A stretch of DNA of 64,000 nt, from the NCBI RefSeq assembly GCF_028622115.1, contig NZ_CP097263.1:8815501-8879500 (forward strand), given 5' to 3'. Below the pieces are notes generated by a model, which worked only from the letters and a program-made list of their open reading frames with translations, was not told the origin of the DNA and did not search any database. The translations under genes and the position numbers were made by a program. Source of the DNA: Kutzneria chonburiensis (GTDB taxonomy: Bacteria > Actinomycetota > Actinomycetes > Mycobacteriales > Pseudonocardiaceae). Below, in pieces: positions 32,647 to 41,305 of this stretch; position 1 is the stretch's first letter, and each line of letters opens with the position of its first letter.

Positions 32647-33642
32647 GGCTTGACGACCTCGTTCCAGTGAATTTCGTGCTCGTACAGCCAGGCCCGCACC
32701 TCGGGTCGGGCGTTGGCCTCGGCCTCCTCGGGCGTGCGCACCGGCTTGGCCACGAACTCGGCCAGCCGCTTCACCCGTGGAGCGCGAATCCGTGGTGGCG
32801 CTCAGGTGGGCGGCATCGCCGACCAGCACCATGCGTTCGTTGTGCCAGCGCGGCAGTTGCTCGGGCAGGTGGTGGATCTCCGTGGCCTGCACCTTCTCCT
32901 GTTCAGCGCCCACGACCCGGCGCGGCACCTCGCCGGGCGCGTCGGCGAACTGCGCGGCCAGCGCCTTCAGCCAGGGCACCTCCGACTCGCCGCCGGGCAG
33001 GCCCGCGCCCCAGAAGGTCTCGTTGTCCGGCGAGGTCACGTAGACCAGGCCGCAGGCCACCAGCCGGCACGTCTCGGGCACGGTCGGGATCGACGGGTCG
33101 CGGCTGTAGCCGTAGACCAGGGTCAGGCCGGTGGCCCGCGGCTGCGGGGCGTCCGGGTCGATCAGGTTGCGGGTGGTTGACCAGACGCCGTCCGCCCCGA
33201 CCAGGAAGTCGCCCTCGGCGGTGGTGCCGTCGGCGAAGGTGGCCACGACCCGGTCGGTGATCTCGGCGCTGACCAAGCGCTTGCCGTGCTCGATCTTTCC
33301 GCCCCGGCGGAGCAGTTCTTCTTGCAGCGCAAGGTAAATGTCGGCGCGCTTGAGCGTGCGCGGGGCGTGGGTCCGGCCCATCGGACCGCTGGCGTAGACG
33401 GTGTCGGCCGGGTCCAGATATTCCACGTTCGGCGTGGGGAAGGACCAGTCGATCACGGCCTGTTCGGCGTCGATGGCCCGCAGCGCGTCGATGCCGTTGG
33501 GCATCACCAGCAGGAATGCTCCAACGTCGTCCCCTCCGGTCGGATACGCCTCGTACACGGTCGAAGTCACACCGGCCTTGCCCAGCGCGATGGCGGCGCT
33601 CGCGCCGGCGATGCCGCCGCCGATGATCAGTGCGTGGGTCAT
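32643..33642 (-). pseudogene. FAD-dependent monooxygenase disrupted by internal deletion and frameshift
   Basis: The first 285 residues are a normal PHBH-type flavoprotein: THALIIGGGIAGASAAIALG (FAD Rossmann motif), DFLVGADGVWSTTR (DG motif) and RMVLVGDAAHL (second FAD motif). Directly after GDAAHLS the frame turns to nonsense. From about 32780 another frame resumes with the family's C-terminal sequence (VKRLAEFVAKPVRTPEEAEA, then AWLYEHEIHWNEVVKP) and stops at 32643. About 60 residues that normally hold PxxGQGxxxAxED and the following helices are missing. The product cannot complete its FAD site, so loss of function is likely. Overlaps with both neighbours (ATGA) are kept. Confidence 0.8.
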
Positions 33643-35420
33643 GGATTCCCGTCTGTGGTGGGCGGAGCCGGCTTGGGGAACAAGGTCGGGTACTGGCCCG
33701 GGGGCAGCTGGAAGTGGATGGTCGGCTGAGTGCGGGTGGCCGGCGGGGTGTAGGTCGGCAGCACGGTGGTGCCGGTGACCGGGCGTTGCGTTGGCTGGTC
33801 GGTGAGCACGAAGATGGCGACGGCGGCGACCAGCGCGGCGACGGAGAGCGAGAACAGGGCGGCCTTGCGGGCGTTGTCCCGTACCCGCGGCGGGGTGTCG
33901 ACGACGGCGCTGGTGGACTGCTCGGGCTCGGCGGCGAGGTGGCGCTTCGGGTCGATCCGAAGTGACGCGAGGTGCGTGCGCAGGGGATCGACGCCGGAGC
34001 GGCTGTCGACAGCCTCGAAAACCACACCGTTCAGTTCAGTGAAGGGCACCCGGTGCACGCCGTCCGCTCGCAACTCGGTGACGACGAGCTCGCTCGGACC
34101 GGTCCACGACAATCGCCAGCTCGCCCGGCCTGCCTCGACCAGGTAGTGCCCGACCAGGGCATGCAGGGCCTCGCACAGCCGAGCCGTGGCCCGATGCCGG
34201 TCCTCGCGGTCGAAACGGGCCGACAGCGCCTCGGTATCGCCGGATTCCAGCAGGTCGAGCACGGTGGCCAGGGTGGCGTCGGGCCCGTCGAGCAGCAATC
34301 GGGCCGCGGCCAGCGGCGCCGTCTGCCGGGCGGCCTGGTCCAGCCACCGGGCGGCCGGCAATGCATCGAAATCGTGGCTTGGTAGCAGGTGCCGCAGCAG
34401 CGCCGGCCTGGGATAACTCCAGGTCGACGGCTCGTGCTGGCGAGCCGGGACCTCGGCCGTCATGGCGGCCAGCCGGGCCAGCCGGTCGGTCATGGCGGGA
34501 TGGCCGGCGTACGGGCTGCGTTGTGCCGGCTCCGGATCGGTGACCTCGGCCGGCCGCTCGGCCAGCATCAAGGCGAACATGGCCAGCGGATCCTCGGGCG
34601 CATAGCCGGCGGCGGCGGTCTGGGACAGGCACTGGTTCAGGAAGACCTGCCAACGGGCGTCGATGCCGGCCAGCGACCGCAGCGCCTGGGCGATGGCCGT
34701 CGGCCCGGCGATACGGGCGGCGACGGCGTCGGCCTCGAACTCCTGCTGCCGCCGCACCGCGAACGAAACTCGTGAGTACAGATGGCCGTAGGCCTTGACG
34801 ACGTGGAACAGCAGGCGCGCCGGGCCGTAGCGGAACGCCGCGGTGTCGGCGAGGTTGTCCCGCAATCGATCCAGCGCCCGGTGGCCGCGGTACACGACCA
34901 GGGCACCCCGGGTCGGCCGACGCAAGTAATGCCCGAATTCGTGGCCCAGCAGCGCACGGAGCTCGTTGGCCGACAGCGCGGCCAAGAGCGGCAGGCCCAG
35001 CACGAGACGGCGGCGACCGGGCAGCAGACCTAGCAGTCGCGCGTCCTCGCTGACCGAGGCGTTGACCTGGCCGCTGAGCCGCAGCTCGTCCGGCGGACGG
35101 AGGCCGGCCTCGGCCGCCACCTGCCGTACGAACGCCCACAGCTCCGGCGCCTCTTCCTCGTCCACCAGCACGGAGTCGGCGTCCGAGCCGGCTTTGCCGG
35201 CCGACACCAGGCCGCCCAGCACGACCACCATCGCGGCGACGCTGCCGATCACGCCGAACAGCACGGGGTAGGGATCACCCTGGACCGTGCCCTGGAGGTG
35301 GTCCTGTACTGACGACGCGCACACCACCGCCAACGCACCGGAAACGGCGATGGCCAGCAGGGCGAGCAGGTAGACGCCGAACAGCAGGACGATCGCCAGC
35401 ACCGCGCGCAGTCTGATCAT
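33639..35420 (-). CDS. M48-family membrane metallopeptidase
   Basis: 593 residues from ATG 35420, whose first bases overlap the stop of a 54-residue ORF as ATGA; a GTG four codons upstream is less likely for that reason. Two N-terminal helices (VLAIVLLFGVYLLALLAIAVSG and LFGVIGSVAAMVVVLGGL) anchor it. The zinc motif is LLGHEFGHYLRR (His160, Glu161, His164), with the third ligand in QQEFEADAVAARIAG. A further helix near residue 525 (AALFSLSVAALVAAVAIFVL) and a proline-rich tail follow. The length and tail are larger than HtpX. Likely membrane-protein quality control; substrate unknown. Confidence 0.9.
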   Translation of the reverse strand: MIRLRAVLAIVLLFGVYLLALLAIAVSGALAVVCASSVQDHLQGTVQGDPYPVLFGVIGSVAAMVVVLGGLVSAGKAGSDADSVLVDEEEAPELWAFVRQVAAEAGLRPPDELRLSGQVNASVSEDARLLGLLPGRRRLVLGLPLLAALSANELRALLGHEFGHYLRRPTRGALVVYRGHRALDRLRDNLADTAAFRYGPARLLFHVVKAYGHLYSRVSFAVRRQQEFEADAVAARIAGPTAIAQALRSLAGIDARWQVFLNQCLSQTAAAGYAPEDPLAMFALMLAERPAEVTDPEPAQRSPYAGHPAMTDRLARLAAMTAEVPARQHEPSTWSYPRPALLRHLLPSHDFDALPAARWLDQAARQTAPLAAARLLLDGPDATLATVLDLLESGDTEALSARFDREDRHRATARLCEALHALVGHYLVEAGRASWRLSWTGPSELVVTELRADGVHRVPFTELNGVVFEAVDSRSGVDPLRTHLASLRIDPKRHLAAEPEQSTSAVVDTPPRVRDNARKAALFSLSVAALVAAVAIFVLTDQPTQRPVTGTTVLPTYTPPATRTQPTIHFQLPPGQYPTLFPKPAPPTTDGNP

Positions 35421-35581
35421 CCGCGCCACCAATGGCGCTGTGGTTGCGCCACGCCATCCGCGGCGGCCCGCACCTCACGGCTGGCGAACGCCTCGGCGTC
35501 AGCGCGGTTGCCACACAGCAGCGCGGCGCGGGCCGTCTGCCGGGGACGGGACGTCCGGAAGAAGTGCTCGAAGTCGCTCAT
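35417..35581 (-). CDS. 54-residue protein translationally coupled to the M48 protease
   Basis: The ATG at 35581 has an excellent GGGGGAGG ribosome site 6 bases upstream. The product starts MSDFEHFFRTSRPRQTARAA, contains LLCGNRADAEAFASREVRAA, and ends HWWRG. Its stop overlaps the protease start as ATGA. It is soluble, helical by composition and has one cysteine. No family is recognised. Strong ribosome site and coupling are the evidence that it is real; it may be a regulator or simply a leader cistron of the protease operon. Confidence 0.7.
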   Translation of the reverse strand: MSDFEHFFRTSRPRQTARAALLCGNRADAEAFASREVRAAADGVAQPQRHWWRG

Positions 35582-35774
35582 TCGCCCTCCCCCAAGCGAT
35601 TGCCAGCCAGTTCCCGCTGTTGTCGCACCCGACCGCTCGCCACGACCGGGCCAGCAGTCGCGCCCTGACCCGCCCAGCGTGCAACATCATCGTCCAGCGT
35701 GCCATCGAGCATGCCACTGCGGCAGCGGCCAAACGAGCCGCCAGCGGTGCCGGCGGTGTTCACCCGTATCACCA

Positions 35775-35794
35775 ACTGTACTGAGTGGTACAGT
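35775..35794. promoter_or_regulatory. Candidate TetR operator, autoregulatory site
   Basis: ACTGTAC-tgagtg-GTACAGT, a perfect 7-bp dyad with a 6-base spacer, ends 7 bases before the TetR start codon. The core ACTGT/ACAGT recurs in the dyad at 38838-38858, which points to one repressor acting at both sites. Confidence 0.65.
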
Positions 35795-35800
35795 CACGGG

Positions 35801-36436
35801 ATGAGCGATGCGGGACGGACGGCCCCGTCGGGGGCAAGGGCGGACGGCAAGCGCAAGGCCATCGTGGAGGCCGCGCTGCGGGCCTTTCTCGACGAGGGCT
35901 TCGACGTCAGCATGGACCGGATCGCCTCGGCGGCCGGCGTCTCCAAGGTCACCGTCTACAACCACTTCGACAGCAAGGAGAACCTGTTCCGGGCGGTGGT
36001 GTCCGGGCAGCTGCACGAGGTGCTGTCGGTGGTGGAGCAGATCGTCGAGTCCCGGCTCGGCGACTCCGACGACGTGCGCGGCGAGCTGCTCAAGGCCTGC
36101 CGGGCCTGGGTGGCCGCGCTCACGCTGCCCGACATGATGGCGCTGCGCACCCTGGTCGTCGCCGAGTCCAAGCGGTTCCCCGAGCTGGGGGAGACTTGGC
36201 TGGAGAGCGGCCCGACGCGGCTGCACGCGGTGTTCGCGACCGCGATGACCCGGCTGGGCCAGCGCGGCGTGCTGGACATTCCCGACGTGGAGCTGGCGGT
36301 TCTCCAGCTCTCCGGCCTCGTGCTCTCGCCCAACCTGGTGTACGGCGCGTACGGCCAGAGCCCGGGCAAGAAGCTGGCGGACCGCCTTGTCGTCGCCGGC
36401 GTGGACATGTTCCTGGCGTACTACGGCATCGACTGA
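35801..36436 (+). CDS. TetR/AcrR-family transcriptional regulator
   Basis: 211 residues from ATG 35801. The N-terminal DNA-binding domain is typical: RKAIVEAALRAFLDEGFDVS, then MDRIASAAGVSKVTVYNHFDSKENLFRAVV (residues about 20-70). The C-terminal ligand domain resembles AefR-like proteins (MALRTLVVAESKRFPELG). The start is supported by the operator dyad directly before it; the 34 codons upstream in frame would cover that operator. It probably represses itself and, through the related dyad at 38838, the amidohydrolase and prolyl-oligopeptidase genes. The 3' end overlaps the convergent amidohydrolase by 16 bases. Confidence 0.92.
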   Translation: MSDAGRTAPSGARADGKRKAIVEAALRAFLDEGFDVSMDRIASAAGVSKVTVYNHFDSKENLFRAVVSGQLHEVLSVVEQIVESRLGDSDDVRGELLKACRAWVAALTLPDMMALRTLVVAESKRFPELGETWLESGPTRLHAVFATAMTRLGQRGVLDIPDVELAVLQLSGLVLSPNLVYGAYGQSPGKKLADRLVVAGVDMFLAYYGID

Positions 36437-37374
36437 AGTCGACCGGCCAGCCGGGGCAGCAGTCGCAGCGCGTTGTCCCGGCCGATGGCCGTCTTCTCGG
36501 CGTCCGTCCACTCCGGACTCTCGGCCAGTCCGGCGACGGTCTCCTCGGTTGTGGCGGCCGGCATGAACGGGAAGTCGCTGCCGAAAAGCACGTTCGCCGG
36601 ATCGGCGAAGGCGGCCAGCGAGGGCAGCGTGTACCTGTTGGCCGACATGGCGATGTCGAAGTGCAGCCGGCGCAGCGAGGCCAGCACGTCCCTCGGCGCG
36701 CGTTCGGCCAGGTAGGCGCCGATGGTCGGGCCGTAGGTCAACCGGTTGGCCAGGAACGGAATCGTGCCGCCGGCGTGCGAGAGGATCAGCTTCAGCTCGG
36801 GCAGCCGGTCGAGAACCCCGTTGAACAGCAGGCTGGCCGCGGCCCGGGTGGTCTCGAAGGTGAATTCGTACAGCGACGGCGGCAGGTCGAACGTGGCCAG
36901 GTCCTTGAGTTCCGGCGTGGCCGGGTGGACGTGCACCGCCAGCCCGCGCTCGGCGATCTCCGCCAGCAGCGGTTCGAACTCCGGCTCACCGAGATACCGG
37001 TTGTCGTAGGCCGTCAACACTCCCACGCCGTCCAGGCCGAGCTCGTTGATCGCGTACGCCAGCTCTTCGCGGGCGGCGTTCACGTCCGGCAGCGGCAGAA
37101 TGGCGAACGCGCCGAACCGGTCCGACAGCAGCGAGGCGAAGTACTCGTTCACTTCCCTGGCCAGCCTTCGCGTCCGCGCCGGATCACCGCCGAAGTGCAC
37201 CCCCGGCGCCGTGATCGACAGCACCGCCGCGTCGATCCCGTTGTCGTCCATCAGCTGCCGGCTCAGTTCCGGTTCCCAGGTCGGGTAGTCGACCCCGGGA
37301 ATCGGCGTGCTGCCGCGTAAGGCTACGGCGTAGCGCGGCGGGATGGCGTGATGGTGCACGTCGATGAAGCCCAT
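36421..37374 (-). CDS. Amidohydrolase-2 family protein (ACMSD-like)
   Basis: 317 residues from ATG 37374. The PF04909 TIM-barrel is shown by MGFIDVHHHAIPPRY (metal-binding HxH), LAVHVHPATPEL near 160, LKLILSHAGGTIPFL near 205, and NVLFGSDFPF near 270 with the metal Asp. Family members decarboxylate or hydrolyse ring-derived acids such as ACMS or resorcylate. A second member lies at 37884 in the same direction, and a Uma2 gene on the opposite strand is set between them. Likely regulated by the neighbouring TetR protein. Confidence 0.9.
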   Translation of the reverse strand: MGFIDVHHHAIPPRYAVALRGSTPIPGVDYPTWEPELSRQLMDDNGIDAAVLSITAPGVHFGGDPARTRRLAREVNEYFASLLSDRFGAFAILPLPDVNAAREELAYAINELGLDGVGVLTAYDNRYLGEPEFEPLLAEIAERGLAVHVHPATPELKDLATFDLPPSLYEFTFETTRAAASLLFNGVLDRLPELKLILSHAGGTIPFLANRLTYGPTIGAYLAERAPRDVLASLRRLHFDIAMSANRYTLPSLAAFADPANVLFGSDFPFMPAATTEETVAGLAESPEWTDAEKTAIGRDNALRLLPRLAGRLQSMP

Positions 37375-37419
37375 GTCGGAGCCTTCCGCTAGCTGTACCG
37401 AAGAGGACAAAGCAAGACC

Positions 37420-37887
37420 GTGTTCGACGACTGCCCGCGGACGCGGCTTGGTCAGGCCCACCTGCGAGCGACCAACCGCCTCGTTCACCGGCTCAACCAG
37501 GAACTTCCCATCCGCCTCGAAGCCTTTGCCGCGCCCGATGTCGTTGTCGGGCCGGCCGTGACCCACGTCCCGGACGTCGTCGTGACGGCCAGCGAGTGGC
37601 GGGACGAGCGGCGGCTGGCCGTCGACGAGGTGCTGCTGGCCGTGGAGATCATCTCGCCGGGTAGCTGGCGGGAGGATCTGATCGTGAAGCCGGTGGAGTA
37701 CGCCGAGGCCGGCATCCCGCACCTGTGGATCATCAGCCTGGCCGACGGCCCGGTGACCCTCGCGTCCTACCAGCTGGTGGAAGGCGATCGGCACTACCGG
37801 CAGCAGCGGCCGTTGACCGGCGTCGTCGACATCGATCTCCCCTGGCTGCTGAGCCTCGACCTCGACGCCCTGACCGCGCCGCGTTAG
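37420..37887 (+). CDS. Uma2-family endonuclease-fold protein, probably 5'-truncated
   Basis: 155 residues from GTG 37420. The restriction-endonuclease-like core is kept: HVPDVVVTASEW with the catalytic Asp, LAVEIISPGSWREDLIVKPV with the Glu and Lys, and YAEAGIPHLWIIS. Uma2 proteins are usually 185-200 residues; the N-terminal strand pair with the DG-xLV-SP motif is absent, and the start region (FDDCPRTRLGQAHLRATNRL) joins the family only at the first long helix. The gene lies between two minus-strand amidohydrolase genes and overlaps one by 4 bases. Uma2 genes are often mobile and multiply in actinomycete and cyanobacterial genomes. Function is unproven. Confidence 0.75.
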   Translation: MFDDCPRTRLGQAHLRATNRLVHRLNQELPIRLEAFAAPDVVVGPAVTHVPDVVVTASEWRDERRLAVDEVLLAVEIISPGSWREDLIVKPVEYAEAGIPHLWIISLADGPVTLASYQLVEGDRHYRQQRPLTGVVDIDLPWLLSLDLDALTAPR

Positions 37888-38819
37888 AAGCCGAACAGGG
37901 CCTGGGCGTTGGTGTCGAGGATCTCGGCGGCCTCGCCGGCGTCGAGCTCGCGGGTGATGTAGTCGATGGCGGCCTGGTACTCGGCGTGGGCCTGGTACGG
38001 GAAGTCGGTGCCGAGCACGAGGCGGTCGGCGCCGAAGGTGTCGACGGCGGCGCGCAGGGCGGGGGCGTGGTTGTGGCCGACGGTGTCGAACCACATCCGC
38101 CGGGCGGCGAGGCTGGGGAGCTCGGGGGTGCCGGGCGCCTCCCAAGGGACCTGGTGGTCGGTGCGGGTGAGCACCATGGGCAGTGCGCCGCCGAGGTGGG
38201 AAGCGATGATCTTCATGTTGGGGTAGCGGCTGGGGATGCCGGCCAGGATGAGGTGCATGACGGCCACGGTGTCCTCGATGGGGGCGCCGATGGACCACGT
38301 GAGGTTGTGCCCGGCGATGAGCTCGGCCCCGGCGCCCTCGCCGGCGGGGTGCACGTAGAGCACGCTGCCGCGGCGGTTGAGCTCCTCGTACAAAGGCTCG
38401 AACAGGGGGTCGCCGAGGCCGCGACCGAGGATGGACGTGGTGACGGCGGCGCCGACCATGCCGAGGTCGTCGAGGGAACGGGTGAGCTCCTTGAGCGAGG
38501 CGTCGACGTGCGGCAACGGCAGGGCGGCGAAGGAGCGGAACCGCTCGGGGTACTTGGCCACGATGCCGGCGTACTCGTCGTTGACCAGCTGGGCGGCCCG
38601 CACGGCGCCGGCCTCGTCGGCCACGTGCGGCGAAACGGGTGGCACGGACAGCACTTGACGGTCCACACCGGCGGCGTCGAGCTGGGCGAACCGGTCGGCC
38701 AGCTCGGCCTCGGTCGACCCGGCCCCGGTGCCGCGCTGGGCCTGCGTGGGCACGCCGAGCTCGGTCATCAGGTCCAGGTAGCTCTCGCTCCACAGGTGGG
38801 CGTGCACGTCGATGCGCAT
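37884..38819 (-). CDS. Amidohydrolase-2 family protein (ACMSD-like)
   Basis: 311 residues from ATG 38819. MRIDVHAHLWSESY carries the HxH metal motif. VLYVHPAGEG near 155 and MKIIASHLGGALPMV near 200 give further histidines, and RLVLGTDFPYQAH near 270 gives the metal Asp. It resembles decarboxylases and hydrolases of aromatic ring-cleavage products. It is the first gene of the minus-strand unit and diverges from the prolyl oligopeptidase across a 93-base region with a TetR-type dyad 19 bases upstream of its start. Confidence 0.9.
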   Translation of the reverse strand: MRIDVHAHLWSESYLDLMTELGVPTQAQRGTGAGSTEAELADRFAQLDAAGVDRQVLSVPPVSPHVADEAGAVRAAQLVNDEYAGIVAKYPERFRSFAALPLPHVDASLKELTRSLDDLGMVGAAVTTSILGRGLGDPLFEPLYEELNRRGSVLYVHPAGEGAGAELIAGHNLTWSIGAPIEDTVAVMHLILAGIPSRYPNMKIIASHLGGALPMVLTRTDHQVPWEAPGTPELPSLAARRMWFDTVGHNHAPALRAAVDTFGADRLVLGTDFPYQAHAEYQAAIDYITRELDAGEAAEILDTNAQALFGF

Positions 38820-38837
38820 CTCAGGCCTCCGTTCAAA

Positions 38838-38858
38838 TGAACTGTGCCGTACAGTTCA
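38838..38858. promoter_or_regulatory. Second candidate TetR operator in the divergent promoter
   Basis: TGAACTGT-gccgt-ACAGTTCA, a perfect 8-bp dyad with a 5-base spacer, between the amidohydrolase (start 38819, minus) and the prolyl oligopeptidase (start 38913, plus). Its ACTGT/ACAGT halves match the dyad at 35775-35794 before the TetR gene. Confidence 0.6.
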
Positions 38859-38912
38859 CTTACGTGGTTGACGGTACGCTCAACGGCAGTGCTGTCAAGT
38901 GGGGGAGCAGAC

Positions 38913-40961
38913 GTGACTGACGCTCGCGTGGACACGGTGGTCGACACCGTATTCGGACACCGGCTGGCCGACCCGTACCGGTGGATGGAAGAGGGGGCGG
39001 AGCTGCGCGAATGGGCGCTGGCCCAGGGGGCGAAGACCGCCGAGCACCTGGCCGGCCTGCCGCTCCAGCAGGAGCTGCGAGCCCGCATGGACGAGGTCAC
39101 CAGCGACACGGTCGAGGTCACGGGCTTCGCGATGGCCGGCGACCGCGTGTTCTTCCTGCGCCAGACCGGCGCCGTGCCGGTGCTCGTGGTCCGTGAGGGC
39201 GACGAGGAGCGAGTGCTGCTCGACCCGGCCACGATCGAGGGCGACGAGCACACCACGCTCGAGTTCTTCGCCCCGAGCCCGGACGGCCGGCTGGTCGTCT
39301 GCGGCCTGGCCCAGGGCGGCTCGGAGCAGTGCCACGTGCACGTGCTGGATGTGGCCACCGGCGAGCTCACACCGACCGAGATCAGGCATTCGTTGCATGG
39401 CCACCCGGAGTGGCTGCCCGACAGCTCAGGCTTCTTCTGCCACCGCTACTCGACGCCGGACCCGGCAGTGCCGCCCGGTCGCCGCCGTGACGACAGCGCC
39501 ACCTGGTTCCAGCCGCTCGGCGGCGAGCCGACGATCGCCCTGCGGCGCGGGCACAATCCGACGCTGCCGATGGAGCCGGTCGACCGCCCGTACATGCTGC
39601 TGCCCAAGGACTCCGAGCTGGTGTTCGCGCTGGTCTCGCACTCGGCGTCGAGCGGATCGACCACCGAGGAGCTGACCGCTTTCTCCTTGTACGCCACCGA
39701 GCGGGCCGGCCTGGCCGACCTCACGTCCTGCCCGTGGCGCAAGATCATCGACCGGACCGATGAGGCCAGCGCGTACGCGATCCACGGCGACACGATCTAC
39801 GTTGTCACCCACAAGGATGCCCCGCGCAGCGAGGTGCAGGCGTGGTCGCTGACCGACGGCACGCGCCGGACCGTGGTGCCCGGCGGCGACCGGTCCGTGA
39901 TCGGTGTCAAGGTCATCGGCGACCATCTGGTGATCCGCGACATTGAAGCCGGAACCGCCCGCATGCGGCGAATGTCGTTGAACACCAACGAGATCGAGGA
40001 CGTTCCGCTGCCGGAAGGCGGCATGGTCGCCCAGTGGACGGCCCACCCCGACGGCAAGTCGGCACTGATCGTCTTCAGCTCCTGGACCCGGTCGGCCACC
40101 GCCTACCGCTACGACGGCGAGCTGCACGACACCGGCTGGATCCCGAAGTCCACAGTGGACTTCTCCGGCATCGAGATCACCCAGCTGCGCGCACCGGCCC
40201 GTGACGGCGTGCTGATCCCGATGACTGTGTTGCACCGCAAGGGAATCTTGCTCGACGGCAGCAACCCGACCATGATGAGCGGCTACGGCTCGTACGGCAT
40301 CCTGCTGCGCCGTGCGTTCAATCCCCGGCTGCTGCCGTGGCTGGAGCGCGGCGGCGTGTACGCGCTGGCCGGCATTCGCGGCGGCGGTGAGTACGGCGAG
40401 GAGTGGCACCAGGCCGGCCGTCTGCTCAACAAGGAAAACACCATCACCGACTTCGTCGACTGCGCCGAGCACCTGATCAACACCGGCTACACCAGCTCGC
40501 GGCGGCTGGCCGGCCACGGTGGCAGCGCCGGCGGCATTCCGACCGGCGGCGCGCTGGTGCGTCGGCCGGACCTGTTCGCGGCCATGGTGTCCGAGGTGGC
40601 CGTGTTCAACTGCACCCGCAAGGAGTTCAGTGCGAACGGGCCGGTCAACGCGCCGGAGTTCGGCTCGGTGAGTACCGAGGACGGCCTGCGGGCGCTGCTG
40701 ATCATCGACAGCTACCTGCGCGTCGTGGACGGCACCGAGTACCCGGCCGTGCTGCTCACCGCCGGTCTGAACGATCCTCGGGTGGCGGCGTGGCAGCCGG
40801 CCAAGATGGCGGCTCGGCTCCAGGCGGCGACCTCCTCGGACCGGCCGGTGCTGCTGCGGGTCGAGGAGCACGGCGGGCACGGTCTCGGGTCGACCCGGGC
40901 CCAGCGCAATGGCGTCATGGCCGACATCTTCGCGTTCCTCGCGACCGAACTCGAGCTTTAG
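38913..40961 (+). CDS. Prolyl oligopeptidase-family serine peptidase (S9A)
   Basis: A GTG at 38913 behind GGGGGAG gives 682 residues. The N-terminal VFGHRLADPYRWMEE is the family signature. A beta-propeller spans about 70-405 (repeated blades such as PSPDGRLVVCGLAQ and HPDGKSALIVFSS). The alpha/beta-hydrolase domain carries GHGGSAGG with Ser538, LTAGLNDPRV with Asp621 and EEHGGHGLG with His656 as the likely triad. There is no signal peptide, so it is cytosolic. It cleaves after proline in short peptides. Divergent from an amidohydrolase with a TetR-type dyad between. Confidence 0.92.
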   Translation: MTDARVDTVVDTVFGHRLADPYRWMEEGAELREWALAQGAKTAEHLAGLPLQQELRARMDEVTSDTVEVTGFAMAGDRVFFLRQTGAVPVLVVREGDEERVLLDPATIEGDEHTTLEFFAPSPDGRLVVCGLAQGGSEQCHVHVLDVATGELTPTEIRHSLHGHPEWLPDSSGFFCHRYSTPDPAVPPGRRRDDSATWFQPLGGEPTIALRRGHNPTLPMEPVDRPYMLLPKDSELVFALVSHSASSGSTTEELTAFSLYATERAGLADLTSCPWRKIIDRTDEASAYAIHGDTIYVVTHKDAPRSEVQAWSLTDGTRRTVVPGGDRSVIGVKVIGDHLVIRDIEAGTARMRRMSLNTNEIEDVPLPEGGMVAQWTAHPDGKSALIVFSSWTRSATAYRYDGELHDTGWIPKSTVDFSGIEITQLRAPARDGVLIPMTVLHRKGILLDGSNPTMMSGYGSYGILLRRAFNPRLLPWLERGGVYALAGIRGGGEYGEEWHQAGRLLNKENTITDFVDCAEHLINTGYTSSRRLAGHGGSAGGIPTGGALVRRPDLFAAMVSEVAVFNCTRKEFSANGPVNAPEFGSVSTEDGLRALLIIDSYLRVVDGTEYPAVLLTAGLNDPRVAAWQPAKMAARLQAATSSDRPVLLRVEEHGGHGLGSTRAQRNGVMADIFAFLATELEL

Positions 40962-41149
40962 TGGAATTCACCTCAAGAGTGGCAGCCTCGATTATCCAGG
41001 CCCGGTCGAGACATATCGGCGGCTCGTCGCTGAGCGTATCGGATCGTGCCGTGAAAAGTGCGGCCACCGGCCGCTGTAAACGAGGAAAACGCGAAGGTTG
41101 CGGCCATATTCGCAGGTAATCGGGCTGCGTAGCGTCACGTCGGACCCCG

Positions 41150-41168
41150 CCACGAACACCGTTCGTGG
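41150..41168. promoter_or_regulatory. Dyad in the intergenic region before the cluster regulator
   Basis: CCACGAAC-ACC-GTTCGTGG, an 8-bp perfect dyad extendable with a bulge by CCCGC/GCGGG. It lies 138 bases before the SARP start in the 344-base gap 40962-41305. A smaller palindrome, TGTCCGGACA, is at 41239-41248. Either may be an operator; the first may also terminate the upstream peptidase gene. I see no gene in this gap. Confidence 0.45.
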
Positions 41169-41305
41169 TGCGGGCCCGCGGCGTGACACCCCGCTGTCCG
41201 CTGTGGCATCCTTTCTCGTAGCCGCAGGTGATGGGCTATGTCCGGACACAAATCCGGGATGTTCCATCCTTCCGCTGAAAGGGTGGATCTGGGGGAGGAA
41301 ACGGT

